This document shows positions 36,569 to 48,949 of a stretch of DNA of 64,000 nt, piece by piece. Under the pieces are notes generated by a model, which saw only the letters and a list, made by a program, of their open reading frames with translations, searched no databases and had not been told where the DNA came from. This stretch comes from Cardinalis cardinalis. Its lineage: Eukaryota; Chordata; Aves; Passeriformes; Cardinalidae. The stretch is taken from contig JACDOX010000013.1 of the NCBI GenBank assembly GCA_014549065.1, positions 4,574,370-4,638,369 on the forward strand, written 5' to 3'. The position numbers and the translations under genes were made by a program. The first letter of the stretch is position 1, and each line of letters opens with the position of its first letter.

Positions 36569-39250
36569 TCTGTATTCTGGCTTGTCTACTGATACTACAT
36601 TGCCTCAGCTAAAGTTTTCCCTGCCAGATTTTGTGGGTCTTGAATTACATCCATTCAGAATAATTGTTCTGTGCTTTCAGGGCTCTGAATGGTGTAATTA
36701 GTCTTGTGTTTATGGTAACTGATCTCTAAACCTTCCATCTTCAAATAATGTAGTGNCTTTTTTACTCTGGAATTGTTCACAGAAAGTATTGTGTACTTTA
36801 AAAGAGTGACAATATCTTTAAAAATATTCTTCTGCAAATTACTCAGTGTTGTGACTAATATTCTTTCTCTTGCTAAGGAGTTCAATAATAATGAGCAGTA
36901 CCGTTACTGTATTTAACAAACAGTAGTGTGCCTTGTCTCACAGAAAAGCAAACAAAATAAGNTATCTTTGCTATAACTCTTACTTTGCCTTTCAACCTTT
37001 TAAGTTTCTGATAGTGTGTTCTGATTCCTGTATTTTTCTTACCTTTGCCACAGTCACTGGCTGTTACCACAGTCCTGTATTGGAATTTTATTTGAGGACT
37101 CAAATGCTGAACCTGAAGTTCTTATTTCTATGTAGTCAGTTTAATTTTCAAAGGACACTCTTACAGAATCAATGTAGCCTGTCTTGTCTGATACTGGAAA
37201 TGCAGAATTTGCAGAGCAAGCTTTGTTACTTCTTGCTGTGTGGAGCTTCCTCTGAAAATAAAGAGAAACTGATGTGNAGAAAAATTGAATGGTATTGCAA
37301 ATTTTAATGATTATGTCAATAACTGTCAATCATAATTTCCCTCTTCTTGGGAAGATGTCCCTGAAGCCTCTAGACTCTCTGAACAATCCTGTTTCATTTT
37401 GATTTATCCTCATTCCAAACAAACACTAATTCCCTTCTTAACTGGCTCTGGGAAACGATGCAAGCAAGCTGTATTTGGGTTGGTTGAGAGAGCTGTGGGA
37501 ACCATGTCCCTGTATCCTCCATGTAGCAGTCTGGTGTGCACAGTCCAGTGTGCAAAGGTGCCTGTTGGCAGAGCCCCTGTGTCTGATGGCAATATTGAGG
37601 TCCTGCCTATACCAGCTGGTTCACTGCAGGATCACAGCAGCACTGAGCCCGCTTTGAAACATTCATGAACTTCCTTAAAAACTTTGGCCACAGTATTTTG
37701 CTTGACAGTTTCTAATTTTACTTTTTGGGATACCTTTTTATACTTTGTATGTCACTAAGATATTGTGAAGTCTTTGGTTATGGCTGTGGGCTTTTGGTGA
37801 AACAATAATTGATCTTTTAAATCAAGCTGACTTTATCATACTTTATCATATTTTATCACTTTATCATACATCAAAGTGTAAGAACTGCTTCATCCCTGCC
37901 TGAAAGAAGTTGCTTTAGAAATTACTGTGGAATCTGACATAGACCATTTGATCTCATGGCTGAATGTGCTTTCAACAAAATGTGGTGTAGAGTCTGTCCT
38001 TTGATCTCATTTGTCCTCTTCAAGCACGTTTCTGGAGTGTCTAATGTACAGAATTCATTTTGTACAGAATAACACAGTGCTGCAGAAACGAAGTCAGTAG
38101 CATAAGTTTTAATACTGAAAACTGAAGCTGCAGAGCATTATCACACATGAACAGCTTTATCACANACAGACCTGTTCTTACAGGGGCTTTGCAAAGCTGT
38201 CATTGAGAATAAAACACAAAGAATCTTCAAATCAGATCTTGAGAAGTTTGGCACGTGAATGCATTTGGTTTGTTCCTGGTGTCTGTATGGCATTTCAGCT
38301 TTTCTTTGTCAGNCCATAAATTCTCTACTTGCTATACATAGTCTTCACAAGTGTGAGAAGGAAGCAATAAGCACAAATAAAACCAGGGTCTTTCTGTGTG
38401 TTTTACTAAGACATCAAGTGTATTTGCTGTCACTGATGAGATTTTTCATTCCAGGAGCTGCATTAATGCATTAGCTTACAGAAGCTCCCCTGAAAGCAGA
38501 AGAAATAACCCCTCCTCAAATTTAAGAGATAATAGTAAATCATTAAGTGAATGAAGTGTCTGTTTGGAAGTTGAAGGGGGAGGGTTCAAAGCAAGGACTC
38601 CAGATACATACAGAGCTTCCATGTCTTGTTCTAAGTGGGAGAAATAGCTACAGTTTTACTCAGTAAAGGTTTCTGTTCATGCCATGTGCATGGAGGGGGG
38701 ANAAAGAAGCATCAGTCAGGAAGGAGGTTGGAGAGAAGGTGCTAGATCAGATAGTGTGAGGTGAAAGAGAACAGGTTTATGTCAAAGTGAGGAAGAAAGA
38801 AGACCATGAGCAGGTACATAAAGTCAGTAAGGATTAATGAGAAACAACAGGGAACCGAGGCAGGTGCAGAGCCAGAACTTGGGCTGAGCTCCATTACACC
38901 AGGGGTGGTTGTAGTCTCCAGCTCAGTGCTGAAGGCAGGTTCACACACACAGAACTTTGTTTATAGGATCCATAGCCAACAAAACCCACTGACTCTTAGC
39001 AGGTAAAAATNAAATGAACAAATAGAAAGAAAACTCCCCCCATGGCCAGCGATGCAGAACAGAGATAGTCGCTGGATCAGCAGNTTCCTGTCCTGGGAAG
39101 GACATGGAACAGGAGTTAAGAGGCCTTTGCAATAAAAAGGGATAATTTTGATTTGTTCAGATGCTAACAGCATTTTTTTCAGAGGCATAGCCTAAACTTC
39201 TTGATGCTAATGAGGAAGGTAGCTGCTAGCAGCTGGGTGTGCCAGCTTAC
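36569..39250. other. Non-coding stretch, possible intron
   Basis: Unique DNA. It contains the 10-bp tandem array at 37831-37868 and a purine-rich patch at 38560-38800. A minus-strand AAAG/GTAAGA donor-like site at 37043 ends an open block whose phase does not fit the gene model. Confidence 0.5.
37831..37868 (-). repeat. Four tandem TGATAA (GATA-type) units
   Basis: On the plus strand CTTTATCATA occurs three times and TTTTATCA once, in a row. On the minus strand each unit carries TGATAA, matching the GATA-factor site WGATAR. Spacing is 10, 10 and 8 bp, roughly one helical turn. It may be a simple tandem repeat without function. Confidence 0.85.
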
Positions 39251-39440
39251 CTGACCCAAATTTGTGTTCGCTGCTCTTTTTGCTCTGTGTGGTGCCGAGT
39301 TGCATTCCTCCCTGATGCAACAGTCTGACAGAATTCCTTGATGATGATGTCATGTCTGGATTTTTGGAGGTGGTNGTGCTTCCCATCCTGTGCGCCATGG
39401 TGTGGCAGCAGTCCTCACAGCTTTCTTCCTGTTTGGGGTT
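39251..39440 (-). CDS. Candidate coding exon (minus strand)
   Basis: A 190-nt block is open for 63 codons and ends at a consensus TCAG/GTAAGC donor. The acceptor is TTCTCCTAG (start 39440) or CAG (start 39428); both are phase 0 and both have only a modest pyrimidine tract. The peptide has an N-terminal Cys cluster (EESCEDCCH), then a Ser/Thr-rich and Lys-rich part. An internal ATG in a good start context (CACCATGG, 39398) means it could also be a first coding exon. It leaves in phase 1, matching 29064 and 26649. One codon has an N. The protein is not recognised. Confidence 0.35.
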
Positions 39441-42383
39441 CTAGGAGAAGTTTCCTTTCCACATAGCTATAACTTGGTAAATATTCAGTATTTAAACTCA
39501 ATTTTAGAGTAATTTCATGGAAAATACTTTGTCTATAGAGACTCTTGTAAATTATTTCAGAATAATTTCAGAGCACAACAAGAATGATGAATAGAGGATC
39601 TTAACTCTACAAAATCTGCCTTGCAACTTACCTTTCAGAGCTTAAATGTAAATCTGGGGTTTGNCAATGACAAATGCCCACTTCTGACTTCCTGCTATTT
39701 ATTTTCCNTTGGTCAAAGTTGTTTGTTTTATGACCGACTAGCCCCCTTCCTGCCTTGGGATTTTGTCCTTAAGCTTTCCGTACAAGTTACCTGATACAGT
39801 TATTTCTATGATAAAAAATACCCAAAAANGTAAAACACACATGTCAAAATAAAGATATGTAACGCATGCCCAACAGTGCTCTTTTGTAAACATTTGCTTT
39901 GTGCTGGACTAGACTGAGAGGAATTGTATTGTGTGAGTACAATAAATATTTCCTTATCCCTAAACACTTCTAAATCTTCAGCAGGAGCTTGAGAAAGTTT
40001 CTATATAGCAATATACAATAAGAGTCAGACTTTTAATATAGAAAGTTGATGCACTGTTCCCCAAACTACATGTACAGATGCAAGACTTCATTGGGTGCTG
40101 TTCCTTCAACAGCATTTGCAAATAGGTATTTAAAAGTTTGTCCTCTTTCATGTGCAAGTTTACTAAAACTTTAACACAGCTTCTTTCATCTGAAAGCCAA
40201 TTGATAGTTTATAGCCCACAAAGGGTCTGTTCTAGGGGCCATTGATAGTAGAGAAAAATCAGATCCTAGATGATTCTTGAAATTCTTGTTTGTTACAATA
40301 TTTTGGGTTCAAACTCTGAATATTAAAAAAAATGAGTCTTTTACAAGGTTACATTTGCTCTGCTGTTAGTTTACTGTCTCCTTTTCTTGCTAATGTATCC
40401 AGCTTATTTGTGAAAGTGAGTGAATTAAATCACTACACAACTGGAGTATATTTATATTATATGTATTTGGATTTCTCTCTGAAGTCAGTTGCATCAACTG
40501 ATGATTTCTGGCTGATAGGTAAAAGGGGATTGACCTACAGGTGAAAACATTAAGGTCAATTTTGGCTTTGGATTTTCTCGATTCCTGTGCAGATGCAGTT
40601 TTCTGGAAAAAGACATAATAATTACAGTATCTTTATGTGTTCACTGCTATAATTCATTCTTCACAAGTTGCCTAATGTAAAGAATAATTAATTGNCCCAG
40701 TCCTCTTTCAAATAAGTGGATTTAAAACTTCTTCCATTTCTTTTGGTAAAGCCATTTTAAAAGTCTTTGGAATTATTTCAAGATTCATAAATGTATCATA
40801 TCACAAAAAAACTTGGCCTGTAGTTTTATGATTAATTTCTGCTGCCAGATATATTGTTTCTTTTTCCTCCTAGTTCCAGATTCTCTGTATTCTCTTGCTC
40901 TGCGTTCTCCAAACTGTTTCACAAAGGCAGCACTGCCTTTGTGAAAACAGAGTGACCCAACAATCACAGCTAGAATTGTGTGTAAGTAGGGAGTAACAGG
41001 AGTTTCTTAAAGCTTTTCTTAATGTGAGACCCTTAAAAATGGAGTAGCATTGTTTATGTATATTTTGTATTTTGATAATAGAATTTTCTTAGGCTGAAAA
41101 TGCCAGAGTATTATGCCCTAAATTTCTGTGTAACTATGTTTAAAAACTTTGTGCCGAAGGGATTAATTCTTTGTAGTATACACAGTGTGGGGATTTTAAA
41201 ATGAATGGCAGAAAACACTGCTACAAAAAGAAGAATTTTCCATTTAAGATGTGTAGCAAATAGAGATTAGACTAATTTTAATTTCCTATATCCATCAAAG
41301 CGTATAATTTGACTATTGTTTATATTAGAGAAATGGACTGTTTTAAATAGAGCCTTTTCACTTAAGATGTTTTTATACTTTCATGTGAAAAAAAAAAGTC
41401 TATACCATGTTGCTAACTATAGGTGTAAAAACATTGATTCTAAATCATTTGGTCCTGTCTGGTCTTGGTTCCACTGTGGACATAGGCTCCTGAAATCGTT
41501 CAACTTGCTCTTATGTTTAAACTTCCCTGTTTTCCTAATAGCTAAACCATCCTTTTATTAGGAGCTTATTTGAGCTTTTGGGACATTTCAGTGTTGCCAG
41601 GCCTGCAGCTGTTGAGTTGTGCCCATAATGGCAGGAGTTCAAAGTCAGAGACTTAATTCTATAACAAAAAAAATATCTTCTAACAGTGCTCAGCATGGAC
41701 AGTGAGCTGTCAATTGGTGAATCTATTATCAATGCCCACATGAAAAATATGGGCATTTCTGCTTAGCCTGGTCCATCACAACCAGTTCATTTCTAANGGT
41801 TCAATTCTGCAAGGTAGCCATAGCCTTAAGTGTCCACCTTCTCTGTGCAGAGATGGGGACACGTTCTTTGTCTTGAAAGATCTTGAGAGGAGAAGCTTCA
41901 AAGTTTCAGCTTCAAAGGGCTAAACCAGAAAACCACTGAGATGATTTCTGGGAATGTAAAGAATAAAAAACATGCATTGTTTAGAAGGTCATGGTCTCTG
42001 GCTTTTTTATTTTTTTTATTTTTAAACTGTAGCTATTAGCAGTATTTATCTGGTTGTTGTTCTGTTGGATTTGCAACTCAAGCCATGCATAAGGTCAGCA
42101 GTTTTTATTGTTAGAGACCATTTAGGAGCTCTTATTTATTGATACCTTGCATAATTTATGTTTTCTGTCTCCAGATAGGAATAGACAATGTAGGAGATTG
42201 TATAGGTTTCTATTGATGTACTGAGGGGGAAGCTGTGCAGAACAATGGGTTGATACTATATTAGCAAATGTAATGACTGGATGTGCATCTTTGTTTAATC
42301 GTTGAGCTGTTTGTTGTGACCCANCACTGACCTCTTTAAGAACAATTTCCTTTGCGTGTATATACATTTGGATGGAATAATAC
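39441..42383. other. Non-coding stretch, possible intron
   Basis: Unique AT-rich DNA, with a near-perfect palindrome at 40914-40950. No other element is recognised. Confidence 0.5.
40914..40950. repeat. Near-perfect 17-bp palindrome, 2-nt centre
   Basis: TTTCACAAAGGCAG (40917-40930), CA, then CTGCCTTTGTGAAA (40933-40946) pair perfectly. A further CTG/CAG pairs after a one-base bulge. Confidence 0.88.
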
Positions 42384-42482
42384 CTTTCCTAGGTAATTAT
42401 GCCTCATGTAGATAGTATCATTGCCAGGCAGATGGATGAATTGTGACTTGACTCGCCAGTTTCCAAAACCAGCAATCAGTTT
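42384..42482 (-). CDS. Candidate 99-nt coding exon (minus strand)
   Basis: Open for exactly 33 codons, phase 0 to phase 0. The acceptor is TTCACTAG with a CTAAC branch-point-like word 12 nt upstream, and the donor is GAAAG/GTATTA. The peptide (AGFGNWRVKSQFIHLPGND and a Tyr-rich end) looks like part of a folded domain, but I cannot assign it. In-phase joining to 39440 or 39428 is possible. It is short enough to be open by chance. Confidence 0.28.
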
Positions 42483-43287
42483 CTAGTGAAGCGTTAGAAT
42501 TAAAATNATTCTCTAACTGGAATAGGAGATCTAGAAAAGATCTAATTAAAATAAAAATCTATTATACACCTTTTCTGGTATGCAATATTTCTTTGCTCAG
42601 GGAAACACCAAGAGACTTCTAGTTTTCACAGTGATCATTAGGACTTCTTTGAAAATGACCCCCTAGAAAGATTCATTTAGCCAGGACCCATATTAAGAAT
42701 ATGAGGGGGTGGGAGGGGAAGTCATTAAAAAAAAAAGTTCAGAACCTATTAGGAGTCCCCATGAGCTCATACCTAATATCAGAAGGTATTTCTAGTAGTC
42801 AAAAACTACTAACCAAATAATGCCCCTTTTCCCCTAAGATCCAAAAGGCAATCATATTCACAGTGAGAGATAAAACACAGGATGCTGAACATGGATTTAC
42901 AGTGGTTTAACTGAACTTGTTTATTTAAACAGGTAAAAACTTGTGTGCGAGGAAAACCTTCCTAAACTGGAACATTTTACTTCATATTTGGAGTAGTTTG
43001 CCTTTCCATCTGCTCATGTTTAATTTGAAAACTGGTCCCTGGGTGCATTGAAAAATCATTACATGATAATGTGCCTTCAGCTTATACTTGTAGTTTCACT
43101 GATGCTGATATTAAGCAGATAAAATTAACACTTTTATTTTTCCCTGTATGTGCTGCTGCTTGGCTAGAATGCATATTATCAGGGTTGTGCACTATGCAAA
43201 TTTCTTTGCACCAAATACTTCACAACTAAAGGAGAGTTGCTCCTGTTTTCATGAGAAGTAGGANCTCTTTGCAACTTACTGACTGCT

Positions 43288-44625
43288 TGTGATGGTTTGA
43301 CCATGGCTGGCTGCCATGAACCCACCAAAAGCAACTCTATGTCTCCTTTCTGTAGCTGGGCAGGGGAAAAAATACAGTGAAAGGCTGATGAGTTGAGACA
43401 GAGACAAGGAGTCATCANTCACTGATTACTTCACAGAAACGTTCTTGACATGGGGAAATTAACTGAATTTATTACCAATCAAAATCAGAGGAGGATAATG
43501 AGAAGTGAAATAAACCTTAAAAGCACCTTCCCATCACATCTTCTGCCTTCCCAGGCTCTACCTCCTCCTGCCCAGTGGGCAGAGAGGGAATGGGGATTAC
43601 AGTCAGTTATGACATGTTTTTTCTGCTGCTGCTTCCAGCTTAGGGAAAAGAAACCTTGCCCTGCTCCAGCATGGGATCTCTCTCACAGGAGATAGTGCTC
43701 CATGGACNTGTCCATTGTGAGTCCCTCCCACAAGCTACAGTTCATCATGGACTGTTCCAATGTGGGTCCCTTTCCACNGGTTGGTCCTTCAGCACAGGCC
43801 ACTCCGGTGTGGGTCACAAGTCCTAAAGCTGCTCCAGCGTGGGCTTCTCTCTCCATGCAGCCACAGGTCCTGCCAGGAGCCTGCTCCAGTGCAGGCTTCC
43901 CACAGGTCAGCCTTCAGGCATCTACCTGCTCTGGTGTGCTCTCCTCCACTGACTGCAGGGGGATCTCCTGTGGATCTCCGTGGCTGCAGGGGCACAGCTG
44001 CCTCACCATGGCCTGTACGGGGATAGAATATAAGAAAATAAAGGTAGTATAGAAAGTAATCTTACCNTTAAGGAGTTGCAGCTGAGCCAATTATTAGAGA
44101 TTTGGAACAGGCCTGACTTTAACAGGCCACAGCTGTAGCTAGTGAGAAGAGTGCTATAAAAGAGTGTGTTGGTTGAGAAGGGAGCTGGAGTCAGTTGGCT
44201 ACTNAGAGAAGAAGGAAGAGTCAGTGCTTAGAGGAGCTGCTTATACATCAAGGAGATATGAAACTTTTGCAATAAGGAGACAACAATATGGAACCTTTGC
44301 AATATAATGACAATAATGGCCAGCACCATGGGCTGCAGGGGAATCTCAGCTCTGGTGCCTCCTTCTCCACTGACCTTAGTCTCTGAAGAGTAGTTCCTCT
44401 CACTTACTCTCACTCCTCTCTTCTCTGGTCAAAATTACTTCTATGCAATAACTTTTTTCCTTCTTAAATCCGTTATCTCAGAGGCACTACTGCCATTGCT
44501 CGTTGGCTCAGCTTTGGAGCCTCCTGGCATTGGCTCTGCTGGACATAGCAGTTTACAGAAGCTTCTCACAGAAGCCATCTCTCAGAAGACCTTGCTCCAA
44601 AATCTGACCATGCAAACCCAATACA
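43288..44625 (-). mobile_element. Long avian solo LTR, split by another LTR
   Basis: Read on the minus strand it starts TGTATTGGGTTTGC and ends AACCATCACA, so the ends are TGT...ACA. A TGCT duplication flanks it (43284-43287 and 44626-44629). Without the insert it is about 1.03 kb. The centre (43640-44010 and 44322-44360) is an imperfect array of units around CTGCTCCAGCGTGGG and GGCTGCAGGGG. AATAAA lies at 43473-43468 on the minus strand. I recognise it as a high-copy bird LTR family, from memory. No internal retroviral genes flank it, so it is a solo LTR. Confidence 0.85.
44014..44315 (+). mobile_element. Solo LTR-like element, copy 2, nested
   Basis: Same family and orientation as 8281-8594. 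It starts TGTACGGGGATA, has TATAAAA at 44155-44161 and ends GACAATA. ATGGCC at 44008-44013 and 44316-44321 flanks it as a 6-bp target duplication. Removing the element and one ATGGCC restores the repeat array of the host LTR (CACCATGGCC then AGCACCATGG). Relative to copy 1 it lacks one 3' sub-repeat. Confidence 0.85.
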
Positions 44626-47600
44626 TGCTGTGAGGTGTATAGTGAAAAACAGTGCAGTTTCAGTTTTTCTCTTCTTTAGTTCTTTCCTTACTTCTTTCAA
44701 ATGATATTTGTGCTTACACCATTCCTTATTAATATTAAAACCGTCACAGTAGTAAAACTGTTGCAGTGTATAAATAGCGTATTAACGCAGTTTAAATCAA
44801 AATGTGAGCAACCTCCAAATTTTGTCCTTGTTTAGCTGAATTGTTTTAAAACTTCACAGTCAGTTAAGTTATACCTCTTGGTTAAATTGGCATTACATTA
44901 CATATATAAGAATGTTAATACCTTCTTATAATTTCTTCATAAAACATTAAAGCAATTGGGATGGTAAAATGTGAAGAGAATGCAGAAGAAAAGTGCAATT
45001 ATCTTCTCCTGTGAATTATTTCACAAAGTAAATCTGACCTTGTGGATTGACCCACGTCTTTATTCTGCAAATTCTAGCTGGTAACCTAGAGCAAAGGTGG
45101 CCAGTGATACTGGGTATGTGAAGAAAATTGTCTCAGGATCACATCAGCCTTTTGAAGATTATCAGCTTGTTTGACATTGTTTTGTGTGTCACTTCACTTG
45201 CAGATGTAGTGTGCTCACTGAATTTAATCTGAAATTCAGAATTCCTCCTGCCCATGATTCCATGTCAGTCACCTTTTCTCTGGAATGTGACTGTGGATTA
45301 CTCTAAATTCAGATTTGTGGCTTAATGGAAAATTTGCACTTTTTAAAGGTTTGCTTTTTAAGGGTTTGACTGTTAATCTGTCTGTAGTACTTGTCATGTG
45401 GGATTTTCAAGTATAAGCTATGGTGCATTGCAGAGAATGATCAAAATTACCTGTATAATTATTCCTTCATATCTTACAGATAATGAATTAACAGCATCAC
45501 ACCTGTCAGTAAACTTGCAGGAAACCCTTCATTTCTTAATCACAGTTTGTTTTCTGTGTAATTAATGTTGTTTGCCACTCTTTTACTGTATTCTCTACTA
45601 AGACAGCAGACAGCTGAGTGTTGCCAGGTCTTGATGTCTGCTCTCTCCCTACTATCACATCAAATGAAAGCTTTCAAACTCTGTATTAATTAAAGCAACT
45701 GAAGCTTGAATTTAGTTCAACTCTTGCTAATACCCTGGTAAGTACTTAAGTCAATCTAGAGATTTCTTAGTAAGTCTAATTATACTCATAGGAATATATG
45801 GGACTGAAAGGTCATCTCTTCTTGACTACAGCTATAGACAAAGTGACATCATGGATCTTTAACAGATCTAGTTTATCTTTGGAGGTATTATCATNCATTA
45901 TATGATGTATCAGGCCAATTCATATGCTAAGTTTAACAAAAAAATTAAAGAAAGTGAAGATGACATTGCCTGGTAAATGCAAATACTTAAGGGTATATGT
46001 GAGTGAGGCAGAGGGTGCAGCTGGATTTTAAGTACGTGAACTTACATTCTCATTTTTAAGTTACATTTCACTCTTTATGAAGATAATCTTATTTGATAGG
46101 GACCATGGAATATAATTTTGAAATACTATGGGATGTATTTAAAATTTAAATCCAAAATTTGCCTATCTGCTTATATCACTGAAGGAGGTGATGGGCTTCA
46201 CATATGCAGCAGAACTGCATAGGGTCACTTGAGTAGTTGTGTTTAAACTCTTAACCTAATTGGTTTTCCAACAGCCAGCCCATGAATTTTTATAACAGAA
46301 CCACTTAAAACATTGAAATANAATGCAGTTTTAAAACACGAATTATTTTTACTTTGGTAAGAAAGGAAGTCAGGAATTTTTTGCTATGAGCTCAGTTTCA
46401 GAATACAGTGTGTGCTTTGATGGGTAAAGCATATGGGTGCAGAGATGTGCTCATAAAAAGCATGTTGAAGGCAGGACCTAGNTGAGATGAATATATGAAC
46501 TGCATTACTGTCTGTGCTATAATCTCTCCAGCAAAAGTCAGTATGACTTCAAGGCTGAAAACAGTGCCCTGTAATAATACTGATATGACTGGAAACAGAA
46601 GCAGGGTAAGAAAGAGACAAAAGTAGATTAGTTGAATGAAAACTTTTTCAATTTTACACATGAATTTAAAGCATTTTTCATGGGGAAAAAGAAAATAAAC
46701 CTCAAATGTGTGTCATAAAATCTCCAGAGAATTANTCCTTAAAATCACCTTCTAAATTATGTTGCATCATATTTCACTGAAGGTAACAATCAGCTAGAGG
46801 TTTATTGATTTATTGTCCAATTTCAACTAAGTCAGAAAATAGTGCGATATTGTGGCAGCTGTCATAAATGTATGAAGTCCTTTCCTTCAGTTCCTTGTTT
46901 TTCAGTATGTATCAATATTCCATTGTAAAACTACCCCGACAGGGAAAAGCTGTCTCCCCCCTTCCCTGTAAAGAACATTATTCTGGCGGGTGAGCGGCTC
47001 TTCACATGTGGCTAGTGCAAGGTCAGTCTCACAAGCTGTTTGTNGAGAGTATAGTTTTATCCATCACANAACAGATAAACACCCTAATGTTGTACTGTCA
47101 ACATATTTATTTTCTGAATGCAAGAAGTTAACATAGATATTGTCATCTGAAAAAAAACCCCACAGTGCAACGCATGAATGTTGTGCCATAAGCTTTCACA
47201 TAAATTTTACGGAAGAGTTCCTTCTAGAAGCTTCAATCTGATACCCATTAAAAAAATGAAAGCCGTTTTCTAAGGCTTTGGTGAGTAGAGAAATGCTGCA
47301 AGCTTCATTTAATTTCCTTGCTGNCTTTGTACTTATTCTCTGTTGAAGGATTTTTGTGTATTTTCTTTGATTCTGCNGTCAAGTCTATTCATCACCTCTT
47401 AATGCAAACCCACGACTCNCAATCTTCCAGCCAGTTTTAACAAGTTACCACTGTGGTTTCTGGTGCTCTCTTGTGCTTAAACNGTGAACCTCTGCAGCTA
47501 AAATGGGATACTGAATTAGCAATAATTTGAAGATGCACATATAAATGGAGCTTCTATTGTCTTGACTGGTTTTTACTGGCTTGTGGAGGGAAAGAGAAAT

Positions 47601-48523
47601 AAATAAATAAGGAGGATGATGATGCATACCCAATGTAGATGAAAGCCTAGTCAAAGAACAGACATGGATAAGTGGCAGTTCTTACTTTTGCAAGATATTA
47701 GGATATGAAATCTGAGAGGAAGCCTCAAGATTTATTCTCATTCAAATCTCTGTTCTATAGGAAGAGACCATCCTTAACAGATACTAAGGAATATGGAAAA
47801 CCTCCTGTGTTGGTATTTTCCCAATCTCAAATGACTAAAAAGCACTGGAAAGAGTTGTATTGTAGCTGTGGATTTGTGTTTTGGTTTGTTTTTTTTTTTA
47901 CTAGTCCATTCTTACAGAGCAGATTAGGATGATTGCAACTCTATTCTCAGTGAACAAAGAAAACAATTAATGGTCACCTGGCTTTAACAATTTCCCATAC
48001 TGGAAGGCTATTACTGGCTCTCTTGTTCTTCTGGTAAAATGCTATCACTACAAACTTCTTGTCCTGTTGGTATCTAGTCAGTTGTTACCAATATATTTAT
48101 GTGCTTGTGCATTGTCCAGTCCAGATTTTTCAAAGTTGGTCTTAAANTTGCAAAAAATTTGTCAACACAGTNATATCTGCAGGGTTTATACACATACAAA
48201 CTATTTTCATCTGAGCCATTCAGAAAAATGGCAGATTTGCCAGGACCTGAGACAAGTCATTGCAGATCTTCTTTATACCTTTTTCTCAGCTTGATGGAGA
48301 AGAGCTGATAAATCCTTTAAATTGAGTGCAATTCAATCTTGACCGTATTTCTCTCTTCTGCTTCTGGAAATGTCACGTGTGACAGCATCAACAGCTTTAG
48401 TGGTCAGGCTATATCGCATCTACTGCCTGTTCCTTATCCAATACAGCAGTTGGTCTGTCAGAGAAGGAAATGAGATTGGCCTGACTGATTTCTTCTTGGA
48501 AAACCCAAATTGTGTGTTCCTTA

Positions 48524-48949
48524 TCACATTATCCTTAAGGTCTTTAGAAATTGATTGTTTAATAATTTGTTTNATTGTCTTTCTAGTTGTTGAAAGTAGA
48601 AGACTGTTTTTCCCTTCTTTCTGACTGCTTCTTCCATTTTTAAGGACAGGTGCTGTGCTTGATCTCTTGTCTCCAAATTCTTCATTCTCTCTAAATTCTC
48701 AATGTACTTCAGTTGGTTCATTTTATAGTGTTCAGTGGCCGCCACCAGGCCTGGCCNATCTGAGAGCATCTGACCTACTAACATTATTTGACTTTTTTTT
48801 CCCCCTGATAATATGAAGTCTGTACAGCTGNGTTGATTTTCTTTTCCTCTTTTGTGCCAGCTACTTTGAAGGTGGTGTATAGGGGTGTATCTAGAAAAAA
48901 AAATTGTATTATAGCCCATTGAAGATGTTTTACTTAGATGCACTGTCAA
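48524..48949 (-). other. 141-codon charged open frame, unknown
   Basis: The C-terminal half is rich in Glu, Lys, Gln, Leu and Met with heptad-like spacing (YIENLERMKNLETRDQ), suggesting a helix or coiled coil. Two codons contain N. There is no clear splice site, promoter or poly-A tail. It could be a decayed retrocopy of a coiled-coil gene, a real exon or chance. Confidence 0.22.

Noticed and set aside
37043..37115. Minus-strand block with strong AAAG/GTAAGA donor
   Set aside because: Phase 0 to 1 duplicates the role of the 39251 block, and there is no pyrimidine tract at its acceptor.
37770..37790. Similarity to a microRNA (TCTTTGGTTAT, miR-9-like)
   Set aside because: Only 11 bases match and no hairpin arm is present.
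25959..42482. Naming the candidate minus-strand gene
   Set aside because: No motif in the predicted blocks matches a family I can identify with confidence, so no symbol is given.
43702..44052. 116-codon plus-strand open frame, Ser/Cys/Pro-rich
   Set aside because: It is a translation of the internal repeat array of the avian LTR and crosses the nested insertion edge.
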